From: Nemertoderma westbladi
Taxonomy: Eukaryota > Xenacoelomorpha > Nemertodermatida > Nemertodermatidae
NCBI GenBank assembly: GCA_032718475.1
Contig: JAUCBJ010007168.1
Coordinates: forward strand, 1-64,000
Reading direction: 5' to 3'
Length of the DNA stretch: 64,000 bases
Position 1 is the first letter of the stretch. Every line of letters begins with the position of its first letter. This document shows positions 21,376 to 33,826 of this stretch, piece by piece. Position numbers and translations under genes: made by a program. The notes beneath the pieces were generated by a model. That model had not been told where the DNA came from. It did no database searches and was given only the letters and a program-made list of their open reading frames with translations.

Positions 21376-23635
21376 CAACTGGATACTGTATAGAGTCTAC
21401 AGTATAGAGATAGGTGGAATCTCAACGTCACCATCGCATTGTATCAACATATAGGGTAGAGCAAATCAGTATTATTTATTACCTTTGCCTCATTACGTTT
21501 CCCATTATTCATTTTCATTCTACATTATTTTACCCACGCCTACTCCAACACTAACTTCGAGTTTTATAGAAACTGATGTTATTAATTCCATATATTGTCT
21601 ACATATTATTCGATATTATTATAAATCGATTAATTCAACCTGATATTATAATTCAATCTGATATTAATTCACACAGTACTGTTTATCTATTCCCCTTTTC
21701 AGTTTTGGTTTTTCATATCGCGTTCGACTCAGTTGTAGATAGAGTCATTTTATTTAGAATCCGACATATCTCAGGATCAGTTTGAGCCCAAAATGGAGAG
21801 CGTACAATGATTAGTGTATCCTTATCCTGCTTCCACATGATAGAGTTAGGTACTGTACATACTTTCTCAACAGTTACAATATTTAAAGCTAGTTCTGTAC
21901 ATAGAAGTTGTTTCTTTACCGTTAGTTCTGTAAATAATGTTACTTTCTTTCCCTACCGTATATGCCCTAGAGCGGTAGAACAGGGAGAGCAAAAATATAG
22001 AAAAAAATATCTTATTTTTGTAAAATAATAACAATCGAAAGATCTGTTTTAATTTTCCAACACAGAAATGCAAAAGTAATTCGAAATTATATGTCAAAAC
22101 CATGGTATAAAAAATTTCTACATTTCAGCACAATCTATCTCTCCAATACCACCTGTAACTCGAAAAGTAAGATAAGATATGGATAAACTAGTTTCAGATT
22201 CAGATGCGGGATCAAATTTGACACTAGAATCGGTAAAGAAAAAATTCAAGTTTTTGTAACTTGGTGGAGCCAAGACTTGGTGTAACTTGGTGGAACTTGC
22301 CCTACAGTATGCAATGTTGCCACCATACAAGTTTGTTGTCTCTAACAGTTGTAGTACAATGCATGCATGCACAGTCGCACAGGTAAATAATCAGACTGAC
22401 TTTTAGTTTCCCCCTTGCAGGCTTAATTCCTCATAAAAAATATATTAAAATAAGACAAAGAAGACCACCTAAACCTTAGTACAAATACCCCAAAGCTAAA
22501 TTCATATTTGTTGTATTACTTTTTTTTACGTTCTTCGAAAAAATATTTAATTGTCTGCTGTGTACTTTACTTTATAGCCCTATAAAATCTGGATTTCGGA
22601 CGCATTAGTGCTCACTGTTTAGGGTAGACTTGTGTAGATACAAAAATATTGAAACGTTTTATACTGTAGATTATATTTTTATTAGGATTATACATTGTAA
22701 TTATACTGTATTTAAATTACATACAATATGCAATGTGTTATTGTAAACCGGTTTATGGGCAATTGGTACTGATTTTAATACTACTAATACACAAAATATA
22801 GCCATGCTATGTTCGACATAGCATAGCTATAAATGCTAAGATACAAAGCTGTTGCTATGTTCCAGCCTAAATAACCGAACATATCAGAACCAGTCTACCT
22901 AATTACAACTATTTTGAATGTCCAGAATTTATATTATTTTAATTTTGATATTATGCTATGATAAATGCTATATATAGCATAATTTATGATGCTATGCTGT
23001 CAAATTAATGCTATGGTTAACTAAAATACCATAATTAGGACTAAATACATTGTGACTAACCTTTTAACTGCAATTATGGGGGTCTGGTATTGGTAGATTG
23101 GTAGGTTTTGCGTATAGCCAATATGCTACATTGTGCTATGTATAGCATAATCGATCATGCAATACCGCAAATATGTTGTTATGACTCATATTAGGCTCAA
23201 CTGAGCTGCTGAGGTTTGGGAGCAATGTTGTGAATAATATGGCTCGAATAGACAACAACTGGGGCTAATTTAAACTGAATAACGGTATGTGTCAAAATTG
23301 ACACCCACGGCCTTCCTAGGGGTATTCAATGTCTTGCCTTTCTAGTGTTAACCATTTTCGAAATTTTTAAATATTTCATTTGAACCCCATTGGCTGTAGA
23401 CTGCCGCCTAAATTGAAATTACTGTAATTTGCATAAATTATGTAATTTAAATTCCCTCAAACCAATAGGAATCCCTTCAAGCAATATTAAATTAACTTTT
23501 CTAGACCAGTTTTCCTGCCCAACACTAATACCGTAGGCCCCTATGAACTCCATTTTTCCGTCCCAATAGTTATAAGAAAGTTATAAGAATTCAGAGTATG
23601 AATAGTAGCGCAAGTGCAACAGGAAAAATCATCGT
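21376..23635. other. Intergenic, no gene seen
   Basis: AT-rich DNA. A cluster of ATAGCAT/ATGCTAT palindromic words lies at 22800-23160. Frames of 70-85 residues (21576-22372) show no domain and are not supported. Confidence 0.5.
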
Positions 23636-23905
23636 ATTAAATTGAACCAGACGTTTCGATATATTACTTATATAATTTTCAATGGAATATATGTAAAACA
23701 AAATACAAATTATTCTAAATACTAAAGTACACTAGACCGGTACACGGTATAACAAGTAAGCTGAATTAGTAAATATAGAGGTAGGTACATTACAATATAC
23801 ACCAGCAGTACAAATAGAACCATACAAAAATATAACAGGCTAGACGTAGAGTAAAACTCTATTTAGACAAAACCTACAGTATGAATCTACAATACAGGAA
23901 TTATT

Positions 23906-24271
23906 CTAAAACAAATAAAGTGGAAAAGATGTATCCTGTATGTTAAGTGTCGGTCTGGTTTCTGTTATTAACAGACTCTCTTTGATTAGTAAGTGAAGTC
24001 AGATGCAGCTCTACCTATTGGTTTAAAGTCAGTGTAGCAGAATGGTTGATCCGTTTCTATAGAGTGATCGCAGGACCGCGGAATGTGATTGGGGTTTGAC
24101 AGGTTTCTCTGTCCGGACCGACTTGGCCAAGTGCTCATACACTCTCACCTTAAAGTGGCGTTTTGACTTACCAATGTAGGTAGCGGAACAGCTACCGCAC
24201 GTGAATTTATAAAGGGTGAGTGAGCGTAATGACACTGGCAGTCGGTCTTTAAAAGAAAACATGTCAGACAA
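23906..24271 (-). pseudogene. PLE GIY-YIG endonuclease and C-terminus, two frames
   Basis: KFTCGSCSATYIGKSKRHFKVRV is the GIY-YIG core (Tyr-Ile-Gly in the second part) with the preceding CxxC pair typical of PLE endonucleases. After KPQSHSAV the frame shifts; CDHSIETDQPFCYTDF continues in another frame, and ESLLITETRPTLNIQ ending in PLYLF stop at 23906 in a third. The enzyme would nick target DNA to prime reverse transcription. Confidence 0.8.
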
Positions 24272-24400
24272 CCTACAATCAGGCTTAAAATGAATTTAAA
24301 ATCGCACTGTGAAAGGCACTTGTTAAAATTTTTAATCGCTTTTGAAGTAAAGTAGAAGTGGCTCCTAAGAAGGGTAGGACTACGTATACTGGTTTTTTAC

Positions 24401-26113
24401 TTACTGTGTATGTACTACAGACGGTTTGGGACGAACAAGTTTAACAATTAGTTTATCTGTCAGCCATGATAATAGTTCTCGAGGGTACCCATTTTTAGCT
24501 AATAATTCGTGTAATTGTCCTAAGTCACTGTTAAATTTTGTCCAAGATGAGCAGATCATAAAGGTACGATGTAACAAGGTGACTACTAATCCTATTTTAA
24601 ATTTGAGCGGTGTAAATGAATCAAATTTTGAGTATAAACCTGTGCACGTAGGCTTCCGGTAAACGGAGGTTGAGAGGCCTGAACAAGTTTTAGTTATAAG
24701 AATATCTAAAAAAGGCAATGTCCCATTGCTTTCAAGTTCCGAGGTAAATTCCAAGCAACGATGTTGTGTATTTAAAAATTGCAAAAATAGATCGGCTTGG
24801 CTGCGTTCTTTAAATAATAAGAAAATGTCATCCACATATCTTCGGTACAGAATTGGTTTTATACTTGAAGGACAATTTTCAAGCCAACGTTCCTCGTGGT
24901 GACTAAGAAAAATGTTAGCTAGGAGAGGACCAAGAGGGCTACCCATAGCTACGTCTACCTGTTTATATTTGACCCCATTAAAAATAAATTCAGATTCCTT
25001 AATGGCTAGTTTTAGTAGGCTCTTAAACTGCTTACGGTTTAGACCATCGACCTTGTCTGTGTTACGGAACAAATGAGTAAGAATAATGACGATAGTCTCG
25101 TCCAGTGGAATATTAGTAAACAGCGATTTGATATCGAAGCTTACCATGTACATGGTATTGTCATTTGGAATGTCAGTTATTTCCCTCACAAAGGAGAATG
25201 TGTCTCTTACAGTATATTTGTTTTTGTTAGTACCCAGTGACCCTAACCTTTTTAACAAAAATTTTGCCAGATTATAACCAGGCGTGCCGATGGCGGATAA
25301 GATTGGGCGAATGGGGCAATCCTTTTTATGCACCTTCGGTAGGCCATATAAAATCCCTGGATGTGTTCCTACTGGCAGAAGAGTTTCGAGTTCCTTGTTT
25401 GAAATGTCCCAAGTTTTATGTAAACCTTTGAGGAGTTTCTTAAAACGTTCCTCTAACCGAATTGCTTCCCCAACCCACTTTTCTGGACAGTCGGATACAC
25501 GTTTAAATTTACTTTTATCGTTTAAAATTCCTAGTACCTTATCTATGTATGTGGTCCTGTTTAAAATTACTACACCATTTCCTTTATCAGGTTTTAGGAT
25601 TAGTATGGACTTATCTTCTACTACTGATTTCCGTGCCAAAAGTTCCTGTTTAGTAAGGTTGGGCTGTCGTTTGTCTGAGTTATAGCTGTAAAAGGAGGTG
25701 AACGCTGTATCCCGAATGCGATTCTTCACCAGATCCCGTGGGATTCCGCCGTTGGTTGGGAGATTGCGCAGTATGCGGTACAGTTTTTCGAAAGGTAACA
25801 TAAAGTCTGCAAACCGTAAACTTCGAGGTTCAGTAGCAAATCGAAGCCCCCTGGATAGTAAAGACTTCTCAGTTGCCGTTAACGTCCTAGATGAGTAGTT
25901 GAAGATTACTGAGTCCGGGTTTATCGAGTTTAAACTGTGTTCTCTAGTAAGGTTTCGGAGTTTCTTTGCATGTATTACATCGTGCCGAGAACAGCGACGA
26001 GTAATATCTCGTTCACATTCTCGTGTAACAAACATGTAATCCAGATAGGATAAGACAGATTGGAGGCCATCTCGCCGTTTAATCAAAGAGCGTTCAAGGC
26101 GACTAATCTGCAA
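24401..26113 (-). pseudogene. PLE reverse transcriptase, intact domain, broken 3' of it
   Basis: The 570-residue frame contains the PLE N-terminal region and all RT palm motifs: FDIKSLFTNIPLDETI (motif A), MGSPLGPLLANIF (motif B), YVDD in LYRRYVDDIFLLF (motif C) and the LPFLDILI / VYRKPTCTGLY block usual in PLEs. It ends at a stop (24401) after KPSVVHTQ. The linker continues in another frame (PVYVVLPFLGATST) to about 24300. In-frame sequence also extends upstream of the first Met to about 26190, so the true start is uncertain. Confidence 0.85.
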
Positions 26114-26189
26114 CCGTTTGCCTGCGATCTCTGCTTCCAGGAGTTTGCGTTGATGGGTGCGATAGTCATAACTACAGTAACAGTAACTA

Positions 26190-27270
26190 TAATACAGTAA
26201 CTCAACAGTACACCACTACACCACTACGGTATACCACCAACAGTACATCAATGTGCGTACTATTTACAAGTTACCCTTCACAGCCACTGCTTCATACTAG
26301 AAGGTTTAAATAAATTTCCTCATGTGTGATGACTATGTTATGTAGTCCATTCGTTACTTTCGCGAACGCAATGTTGCGTAATGATACACTTTGCCTCAGA
26401 TTTCTGGTCAACGTTGTCTTATCTGATTGTCGCTCGATAGTCGGCCGAAATTTAAGAAGAATTGCCACTAAAGTTTCTTAACAAGATCTCCGTGATGTAT
26501 ATTGGCGTCCCATGTGAAAAGCCCTGGTATTTAACTCCTGCTGATCAAGTGTGGTGCGTTGATGTTAGCATTTGCAAGTACAGTTTAAAGCTATTTATTA
26601 ATTTAAATTAATTTATTTATTTATTATTTATTTATTTTAGATTTCCGCCTTATGTTGATTTAGTGAGTGCTGTCCCAGTCATTTCTCATTACCAGTTATA
26701 TTTATTCATTCTGTGAGTATTTACATAATTTTGTGCTTTCTATACCGGTGAATTTATTTACTTGTTTGTATATATTACTCTCTGTACCCATATATTTCGT
26801 ATATAGGAGTAATAATATACAGTAATAAATAATAATATATAGATTTAAGATACATTACATAGTATAATGTACCCCAGTAACATACCGAATATACACCATG
26901 TCCTGGAATATAGAGTCGTTATTGAGGCGTCACCAACCTCCTAAATTTTTACACAATGCCTTTTTTTTGCAGAATCGCACCTTTTGCCGAAACGCAACGA
27001 CACCGATCTATAACACATCTATTAATTATCTTTATCTATAACCGAAGCTCAACTTCACTTTTACTTTCTGTTCAAAGGCGCAATATGCGATAGTTAAAAA
27101 ACAATACAGATATCATCATTCAAATAAAACAGACCAAAACAAAACAATACCAATAAAATAATTTAGGCTATTACAATGTACAGTATTTAGCTATTTACAA
27201 AATGTGTAATAAAATTCAAGCTAAATTGCTCGTTAAATAATTAAGTAATTAATAAAAAAAAAATCGCCAT
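26190..27270. other. Intergenic, no gene
   Basis: AT-rich with microsatellite-like stretches (TTATTTATT). TTGCCGAAACGCAACGACACC at 26982-27002 is an inverted match to GGTGTTGTCGCGTTTCGACAA at 20837-20857. Confidence 0.45.
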
Positions 27271-27276
27271 TATCGT

Positions 27277-27635
27277 TCATCCATAATGTAGTTTAAAGAG
27301 GTGTGTCTTCATTAAAACTCGCAACAGTGGGCGCACTGCGGACTTTGAGTGGAAGAGAATTCTAAATATTGGGCGAGTTACAGCGAAAGATCGCTTACCG
27401 TAGTTCTCTAAGTTATGTCGTGGGAGGACGAGGAGACCCTGGTCACTGGAGCGCAGTAGGCGGGTTAGAGAGTGTGGATGCAAGAGATCAGTAAGATAGG
27501 CCGGACCAATATTATTAATGCACTTATATGTCAAATGTGCAATTTTATTATCAATACGGCGCAGAATAGGCAGCCAAATGAAGATCACGCAAAACTGGTG
27601 TAATGTGCTCTGTTTTACAGAAAAGTAACTTTATT
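27277..27635 (-). pseudogene. LINE RT C-terminal tail, 5'-truncated
   Basis: The minus strand reads TEHITPVLRDLH, then LPILRRIDNKIAHLTYKCIN, AYLTDLLHPHS, LRSSDQGLLVLPR and a TYG-like ENYGKRSFAV block. This is the conserved tail of many animal LINEs (CR1/L2/RTE-like). One extra T near 27578 shifts the frame. Upstream it is cut off where the minisatellite region begins. Confidence 0.8.
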
Positions 27636-27689
27636 GCCGAAATACGACTCTTGCCGAAACGCGATGTAACCGCTGCGCTGCGACGTACC

Positions 27690-28625
27690 TTTATGTAAGT
27701 GGTCGCCAGGCGCCCACAGTCTGTCTGTAACTGGTATCTAGACGCCCGCAGTATGTATGTAACTGGTATCCAGACGCCCGCAGTCTGTCTATAACTGGTA
27801 GCCCGGCGCCAGAAGTCTGTCTGTAACTGAGAGCCAGGCGCCAGCAGTCTGCCTGTAACTGGTAGCCAGTAGCGAGCATTCTGCCTGTAACTGGTAGCCA
27901 GGCGCCAACCGTCTGTCTGTAACTGGTAGCCAGGCGCCAGCAGTCTTCTGTAACTGGTAGCCAGGAGTCTGTCTGTCATTGGTAGCCAGGTGCTAGGAGT
28001 CTGTCTGTAACTGGTAGCCAGGCGCCAGCAGTCTGCCGCCTGTAACTGGTAGCCAGGCGCCAGCAGTCTGTCTGTAACTGGTAGCCAGGTGCCAGAAGTC
28101 TGTCTGTAACTGATAGACAGCTGCCAGCAGTCTGTCTGTAACTGGTAGCCAGGCGCCAGTAGTCTGCCTGTAACTGATAGCCAGGAGCCAGCAGTCTGCC
28201 TGTAACTGGTAGCCAGGCGCCAGCCGTCTGCCTGTAACTGGTAGCCAGATGCCAGCAGTCTGTCTGTAACTGGTAGCCAGGAGCCAGGGGTCTGTCTGTC
28301 ACTGGTAGCCAGGTGCCAGGAGTCTGCCTGTAACTGGTAGCCAGGCGCCAGCAGTCTGTCTGTAAATGGTAGCCAGGTGCCAGGAGTCTGTCTGTAACTG
28401 CTAGCCAGGCGCCAGCAGTCTGCCTGTAACTGGTAGCCAGGCGCCAGCTACTGCCTGTAACTGGTAGCCAGGCGCCAGCAGTCTGTTTGTAACTGGTAGC
28501 CATGCGCCATGAGTCTGTCTGTAACTTTCAGCCAGGCGCCAGCAGTCTGTCTGTAACTGGTAGCCAGGCGCCAGCAGTCTGTCTGTAACTAGTAGCCAGG
28601 CGCCGCCAGCCCAGCAGACTGTCTC
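27690..28625 (+). repeat. 32-bp minisatellite, about 29 units
   Basis: The unit reads GTAACTGGTAGCCAGGCGCC then AGCAGTCTGTCT, with point variation. The minus-strand frames of 142-175 residues are repeat read-through, not genes. Confidence 0.95.
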
Positions 28626-28886
28626 TATCTGTTAACCATAAGAATGTAATTTAAAGTGATAAATTAACATACAATGGTATCTACACTAAGGTAGTTACTA
28701 ATAATTGTTCTATAATAGGTTTTAATAATTGCCTCCTTTGATTGCCTTTATGAGACTTTATTCATTGCATAAGTAATTGCCTTTGTCAAAAGTGTATAAA
28801 TAGGAGGAGTTTTAGGCATTAAAACCATTCTCTATCATAAAATTATCTTAACTTTAGTTACAAAGTTATTTACAATTACTGTAAAA

Positions 28887-31207
28887 ATGTTACCCGTAAG
28901 TCTTAAACTATTTTCTCTGCTGTCAGCTCTTTTCCTACTCCAGGTAAGTTTATTTAATACATAAAGTATTCAGTTAGCGTTGTTATCTGAATTATTCATT
29001 TAATAATTTGCTCACGTGAATAAAGAAACCCTTTATTAAGGATGTTAGATTTATTCATCAAAACAAAAAAAATGTTTTCTCACAGAATTTTTCCACAAAC
29101 AGAAATTGTATTTAAACGGTTAGCATCCCAAAGAGAGTGACAACGCATACATGACTGTAGCCAACAGCCAGTTCCTCACAAACTGTCTGTTAGTTATTCA
29201 GTTCACATTTATTTTGGTTTTTGTCGAGTATTGCAGACTGGTTTGCTATTATTATGGCCTCCCCCAGTCTGATGTGTCCGGATATCCATATTGGTTGTCC
29301 AGTTGTCCTTTTAGTTGTCTAGTTGTCTGTATAGGTTATCCCCGTCACCACCATTTGGTGTCACCTTGTCCACAACAGATGTCCCCGTGTCGCGTTGGAT
29401 ATCCGTCTGTCCACGTCTTATTCCCATATCCACATTTGCTGTCCCATTATCCCCACACCAATTATCTTCAGTTAACACCAGTTGTTCCCCAACTCATATC
29501 AGTTTTCTTGTAATTTTGTAATATGTGGTGGATTTTTTCTGACAGGCCCCCTTTTTGGAGTTTGTTGGTTTAAAATGTCCGTAAATTACTAATTTTTTAT
29601 AACCCTACGCAATTGGGGGTGGGAAATTTTTCTACGTGATTATTTTTCACTTTCCATTAATTGACGTCAGAGTTATTTTTTGTACTTACGGTATTTTTGC
29701 ATTGTAAAACCTATATGTACAGTAAATACATATTTCAAGATACATTTCAATAAAATCGTATGTGCGTTTTCTTATTATCTATGCAATGACAGCACGGCAG
29801 AGCTATTTATAATTTATTTATTATTACAGGCAAATGAAGGACAATGTGAAGCCATTAATGTAAGTTTATTAGTTATATTAAATTATTATTTTAAATTTAA
29901 TTTCATGCGAATTCATAGATATTGTAAGTGGTGACAAGTTGATTTGAATTCATAAAATTTATAAAAATATTTCCTAACAGGTTACAGAGCTGGAAGAACA
30001 TAATATTACAGAGTTGAAAGAAAATAGTAATGGGTTGAGTGACCAAGTAAAAGATTTAATTATAACCCTAACTAACCAAGTCGATGAGCTAAATAACGTT
30101 GTTAGTTTCTTTTAACCAGTAATCATTTGTAACATAATTAGTTGCTAAATTTAAATTTATGCGATTTCATAGATATTGTAAATGTGACTTTTAAGTTGAG
30201 TTGCATTAATAAAAATTTATAAAAATATTTCCTAACAGGTTACAGAGCTGGAAGAACATAATATTACAGAGTTGAAAGAAAATATTAATGGGTTGAGTGA
30301 CCAAGTAAAAGATTTAAATACAAACCTAACTAACCAAGTCGATGAGCTAAATAACGATGTTAGTTTCTTAACCAGTAATCATTTGTAACATAATTCGTTG
30401 CTAAATTTAAATTTATGCGATTTCATAGATATTGTAAATGTGACTTTTAAGTTGAGTTGCATTAATAAAAATTTATAAAAATATTTCCTAACAGGTTACA
30501 GAGTTGGAACAACAGAATACAGAGTTGAAAGAAAATATTAATGGGTTGAGTGACCAAGTAAAAGATTTAAATACGAACCTAATTAACCAAGTCGTGTTAT
30601 GAGCTAAATAACGATGTTAGTTTCTTAACCAAAACCTTGCTTGGACAGGGAATAATGATTCAACAAAGAGTTGATGGATCTGTTGACTTCTATCGAAACT
30701 GGGATGAATATGTTGAAGGATTTGGCGACCCGAATACCAATATTTGGTTAGGATTGGAGACGATCCACAAGCTGAGTAAAGGCGGGGTGAAGTTGAGAGT
30801 CGACTTGTGGTTCACTGGATGGGGGTTTAAATATCCCAATGATTTTGATGACAATAACAATTATGGAAAGAATTACAACAACGAACACAAATACGCGGAA
30901 TACAACAACTTCTCCATCGGATCAGCTGCAACTAATTACAACCTAAATGTATCCGGTTACCATGGCACTGCTGGTGACTCATTGGAGTATTCCAACGGTT
31001 TCCCATTCACCACCAAGGACCGCGATAATGACAAGAAGGACTCCGTCAACTGCGCCGTAGAACGTACTGCGGCGTGGTGGTACAACGAGCTGCGCGTGCA
31101 GTAACTTGAACGGAGAATATGGTGGGAAGGATAGGAAAGGAACTCGTTGGCATTTTTTTACTGGATTTAATCCGGCTTCTCGAGTTGAAATGAAGATTTG
31201 GATTTAG
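28887..31207 (+). pseudogene. Fibrinogen-related secreted protein gene with triplicated coiled-coil exon, two frame breaks
   Basis: Exon 1 (28887-28943) encodes a 19-residue signal peptide (MLPVSLKLFSLLSALFLLQ). Exon 2 is 29830-29859 (ANEGQCEAIN). Three near-copies of a 120-base phase-0 exon (29981-30100, 30239-30358, from 30495) encode leucine-spaced coiled coil (VTELEEHN...LSDQVKDL...VDELNND). The last runs straight into a fibrinogen-related domain: QQRVDGSVDFYRNWDEYVEG, FWLGLE-like IWLGLETIH, KDRDNDKKDSVNCA and WWYN. Two frame errors are seen: four extra bases near 30595, and one extra base near 31088, after which SCACSNLNGEYGG and GFNPASRVEMKIW continue to TAG at 31205. The domain's N-terminal ~45 residues are missing. 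It could be a pseudogene or a real gene with assembly errors. Intact relatives are ficolin/FREP-like pattern-recognition lectins. Confidence 0.75.
29981..30615 (+). repeat. Triplicated coiled-coil exon with flanking intron
   Basis: Each unit of about 257 bases contains the acceptor TTTCCTAACAG, the 120-base exon and a GTTAGT donor. Introns between copies are also nearly identical, so whole exon-intron blocks were duplicated in tandem. Copy 1 carries small differences (AATAGT, ATTATA); copy 3 lacks one codon and has the four-base insertion. Confidence 0.85.
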
Positions 31208-32189
31208 TAAAACTGTAAGTTTTATATAAAATTACTAAATAATTTCAATGGAGTTACGTTGGAAACTTTCACAAAATTCCTAATGACCTCCATCACCATC
31301 TCTATGAAATATGCTGCTACATGGTTGCTTTAAAGTATTTCGTATAACATTATCTATGGTAAATAAATACAAAACCTGATTAATACTACTGTAGTTCCTG
31401 AATAAATATGTTAACGTTTTTTTTTTTACTATAAAATTATTTACTTTATCGTTTTTATTATTTATTTTGCAGTTTGAATTCCCAATAAGTTCTAGAAGAG
31501 ACTGAACCTTGGCTATTCTGCTATATGTTACCAGTTTATTTGTGTGATGGTTATCACAACGTTAGATGGTTATGGGTTATTGGTTTATGTTTGGTTAATG
31601 TTTACAATATATTAATAAATTAGTTGCAATGACTTAACTTTATTTACTTGACTTGATTAGACCAGGAGGGGCCTGTTGCATATAAATTAACCTTAGCTAA
31701 GGTGCTCAGCACCTTAAGTCCTAACAAAATATTGCCTTAAATATTTCAACATCCGTATCAGTTGTCTGCATAATAGTACCAAATATATTTTATAGAAACA
31801 TTTTGAGAACATCAGAGGAGGTCTGAAAGAAAAATTTGGACTTTTCCAAATCAGCTGATACAACTAAACTAATTAAATGTAATTAAAATTCTTTATTACC
31901 TAATAATATACAAATAAATACTATTATATTTTAACGTCTCTGTTTGAATATCGCCAGTTATTGGGTTTCTGGAACGGTTCCTGTGCCAAAGCTAGGGAGC
32001 GAAGAGGAGTCCTAAATGAACCGGAATCAGGAGCTGTCATACCAACTCGGATATATTCAAAAACATATTCATATATATCTCTACGTCTAACGTACAAAAT
32101 TAGTATAAAGTAATTCAATATCACACTCGAGATAGAGTCGTACTTTATAAATAAAAACATACAACATAAAATATACCGGTAGTTGGAGC
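31208..32189. other. Intergenic, no gene
   Basis: The downstream side of the fibrinogen-domain locus is AT-rich. AATAAA-type words occur but none is assignable. A short palindromic tract (ACCTTAGCTAAGGT, 31692-31705) lies within a GGGGCCTGTTGCATA phrase, probably a repeat remnant. Confidence 0.4.
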
Positions 32190-32690
32190 TGGGTGCAAGC
32201 ACAGTTTTTGCACAGCGACATGACATGGCAACTATATTTTAATATAAGAAATGTCATGTTGTCTCCTTGCAATCTCCTTTATCGGAGTGCATTCCTTTGT
32301 ACTCTATCAACGGCGTCACCATTGCCAATAAACCTTCCTGTCCCGACCTCGGTATTGAAGTATCAGCCGACTTACGGTTCAGTGAACACATTCAAATGAT
32401 CTCCTGTAAGGCCAGAAAGATATGTTTTCAAATACGTCGAGCTTTTGGTCACCGTAACGCAAATTTTCAATTCAATTTATTCAACGTTTTCGCAAGACCT
32501 ATTCTGTAATTCAAATCTCCAATATGGAATCCTTCTATTGATCGTGACATCAACATTCTAGAACGAGTTCAAGGAGATTTTGATAGACATTTACCTGGTA
32601 TGAAAAATTATTCATATAACGATCGCTAATGTTACATTTAAATGAATAACTACTGGAAATTCGTAGAATTAAAGCTGAACTAACTGAATA
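32190..32690 (+). pseudogene. LINE RT C-terminal fragment of a different family
   Basis: The frame at 32267-32509 reads INGVTIANKPSCPDLGI, then SADLRFSEHIQM, KARKICFQIRRAF and FNLFNVFARPIL, the conserved RT tail of CR1/Jockey-type LINEs. After a stop at 32507 it goes on as SPIWNPSI, DINILERVQ and HLPGMKNYSYNDR with further stops. It is a truncated, dead copy. Confidence 0.75.
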
Positions 32691-32699
32691 ATGCACAAA

Positions 32700-33490
32700 A
32701 TAATTACGATTAATAACAACACAAATGAAATTTAGTCTGTCTCAAAATCGTTGCACAAGAGGTCACTCAAAAAAATTTACTATCACAAGATCAATTAGTT
32801 GTTTGTTAGTTGTTTTTTTGTGCGCCCTATAAATATCTGAAACAACCTACCAAACAATTTAATTATATCTTCCACTACTAACATATTTAGAATTAGAACC
32901 ACAATATTGTAAGGCTTCGTGGAAAACGTCTATGTACATTGTTCACGATTAGGACTATAGTTGATTGACAAATTGCAGTTGGTTCATTTATTTGAACTAT
33001 CCTCTATGCCAACGTATGTAGTCATTTATATCCCACAGGAACTACTAATTACACTTATATTGAATCTTACATTAATTTAATTTATGTAGTTCCTTATATA
33101 TTTGCATTCTGTGGTGCCTCGAGGGCCACTGAGTGCCACTAATATATTTATGATACAGACGTGCTATCCTTCTGTTTTTGCGCAGCTCTGCTTTGCAAAT
33201 ATAAAACAACCGTTTAACGGGTGAAAGTGCTTTCTAAGGAAGGCATACATTTTAAAAGGGTGAGGGTATATGGACCCAGCATTGAAATGAGAAATTTCGA
33301 TTACCCCATTTTTATGATTAAATTAATCCCGTATAATCCCGTATATATATATATGTTTATTGACAGATATTTTGAGTGAAATAACCAGGTACAAATACAA
33401 ATACAAATAATCCTGAGAAGGGTAATTACATACAATGTAAACAAAACAATAAATGTCCATTAAGAATAATAATACAGGCACTTAATGAAA
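32700..33490. other. Intergenic, no gene
   Basis: AT-rich; nothing beyond short A/T and TATATA tracts (33344-33353). Confidence 0.4.
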
Positions 33491-33498
33491 AGAAAATT

Positions 33499-33826
33499 TA
33501 ATACAGCTTTGGTGAACTAAAGCAATTTATTGGGAAGGAATACTCCACATCATTGGGTGTTGGGACAGTACAATAAATGCCTTAGTTTATCTGTCAAATT
33601 GAGAAGATTATAAATTATTGGAATGTCAGTGAAATATCTTAGGCTGCCTGCATACTAGCTTAATAACAGTCAAGAGTAGTGATTGGCCAGGTGTTCTTTC
33701 CTACTGGCAAGGGAGATACAGCAGCTCTGATTTACCTGGCTTACTGGATATTCTACACCACAATCCAATATTGGAGGCAGCAGGTCATACCTATTTGCAG
33801 GGAAATTGGCTAAATTACAAAATCGG
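33499..33826 (+). repeat. Direct repeat A, copy 1
   Basis: About 325 bases starting ATACAGCTTTGGTGAACTAA are repeated almost without change at 35107-35430. No coding function is apparent. Confidence 0.9.

Larger units (their letters stand above)
23640..26180 (-). mobile_element. Penelope-like retroelement with GIY-YIG endonuclease, inactive
   Basis: In minus-strand order it has an RT, a linker, a GIY-YIG endonuclease and a 3' region with ATCGAAACGTCTGGTT near 23645-23665, typical of PLE ends. At least three frame breaks separate the RT from the C-terminus, so it cannot make a full protein. The breaks are few and the domains well preserved, so it is fairly young. No pseudo-LTR or ribozyme was identified. 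Confidence 0.85.

Noticed and set aside
27551-28503. GYQLQTD-type repeat proteins on the minus strand
   Set aside because: They are read-through of the 32-bp minisatellite; the reading frame changes across the array.
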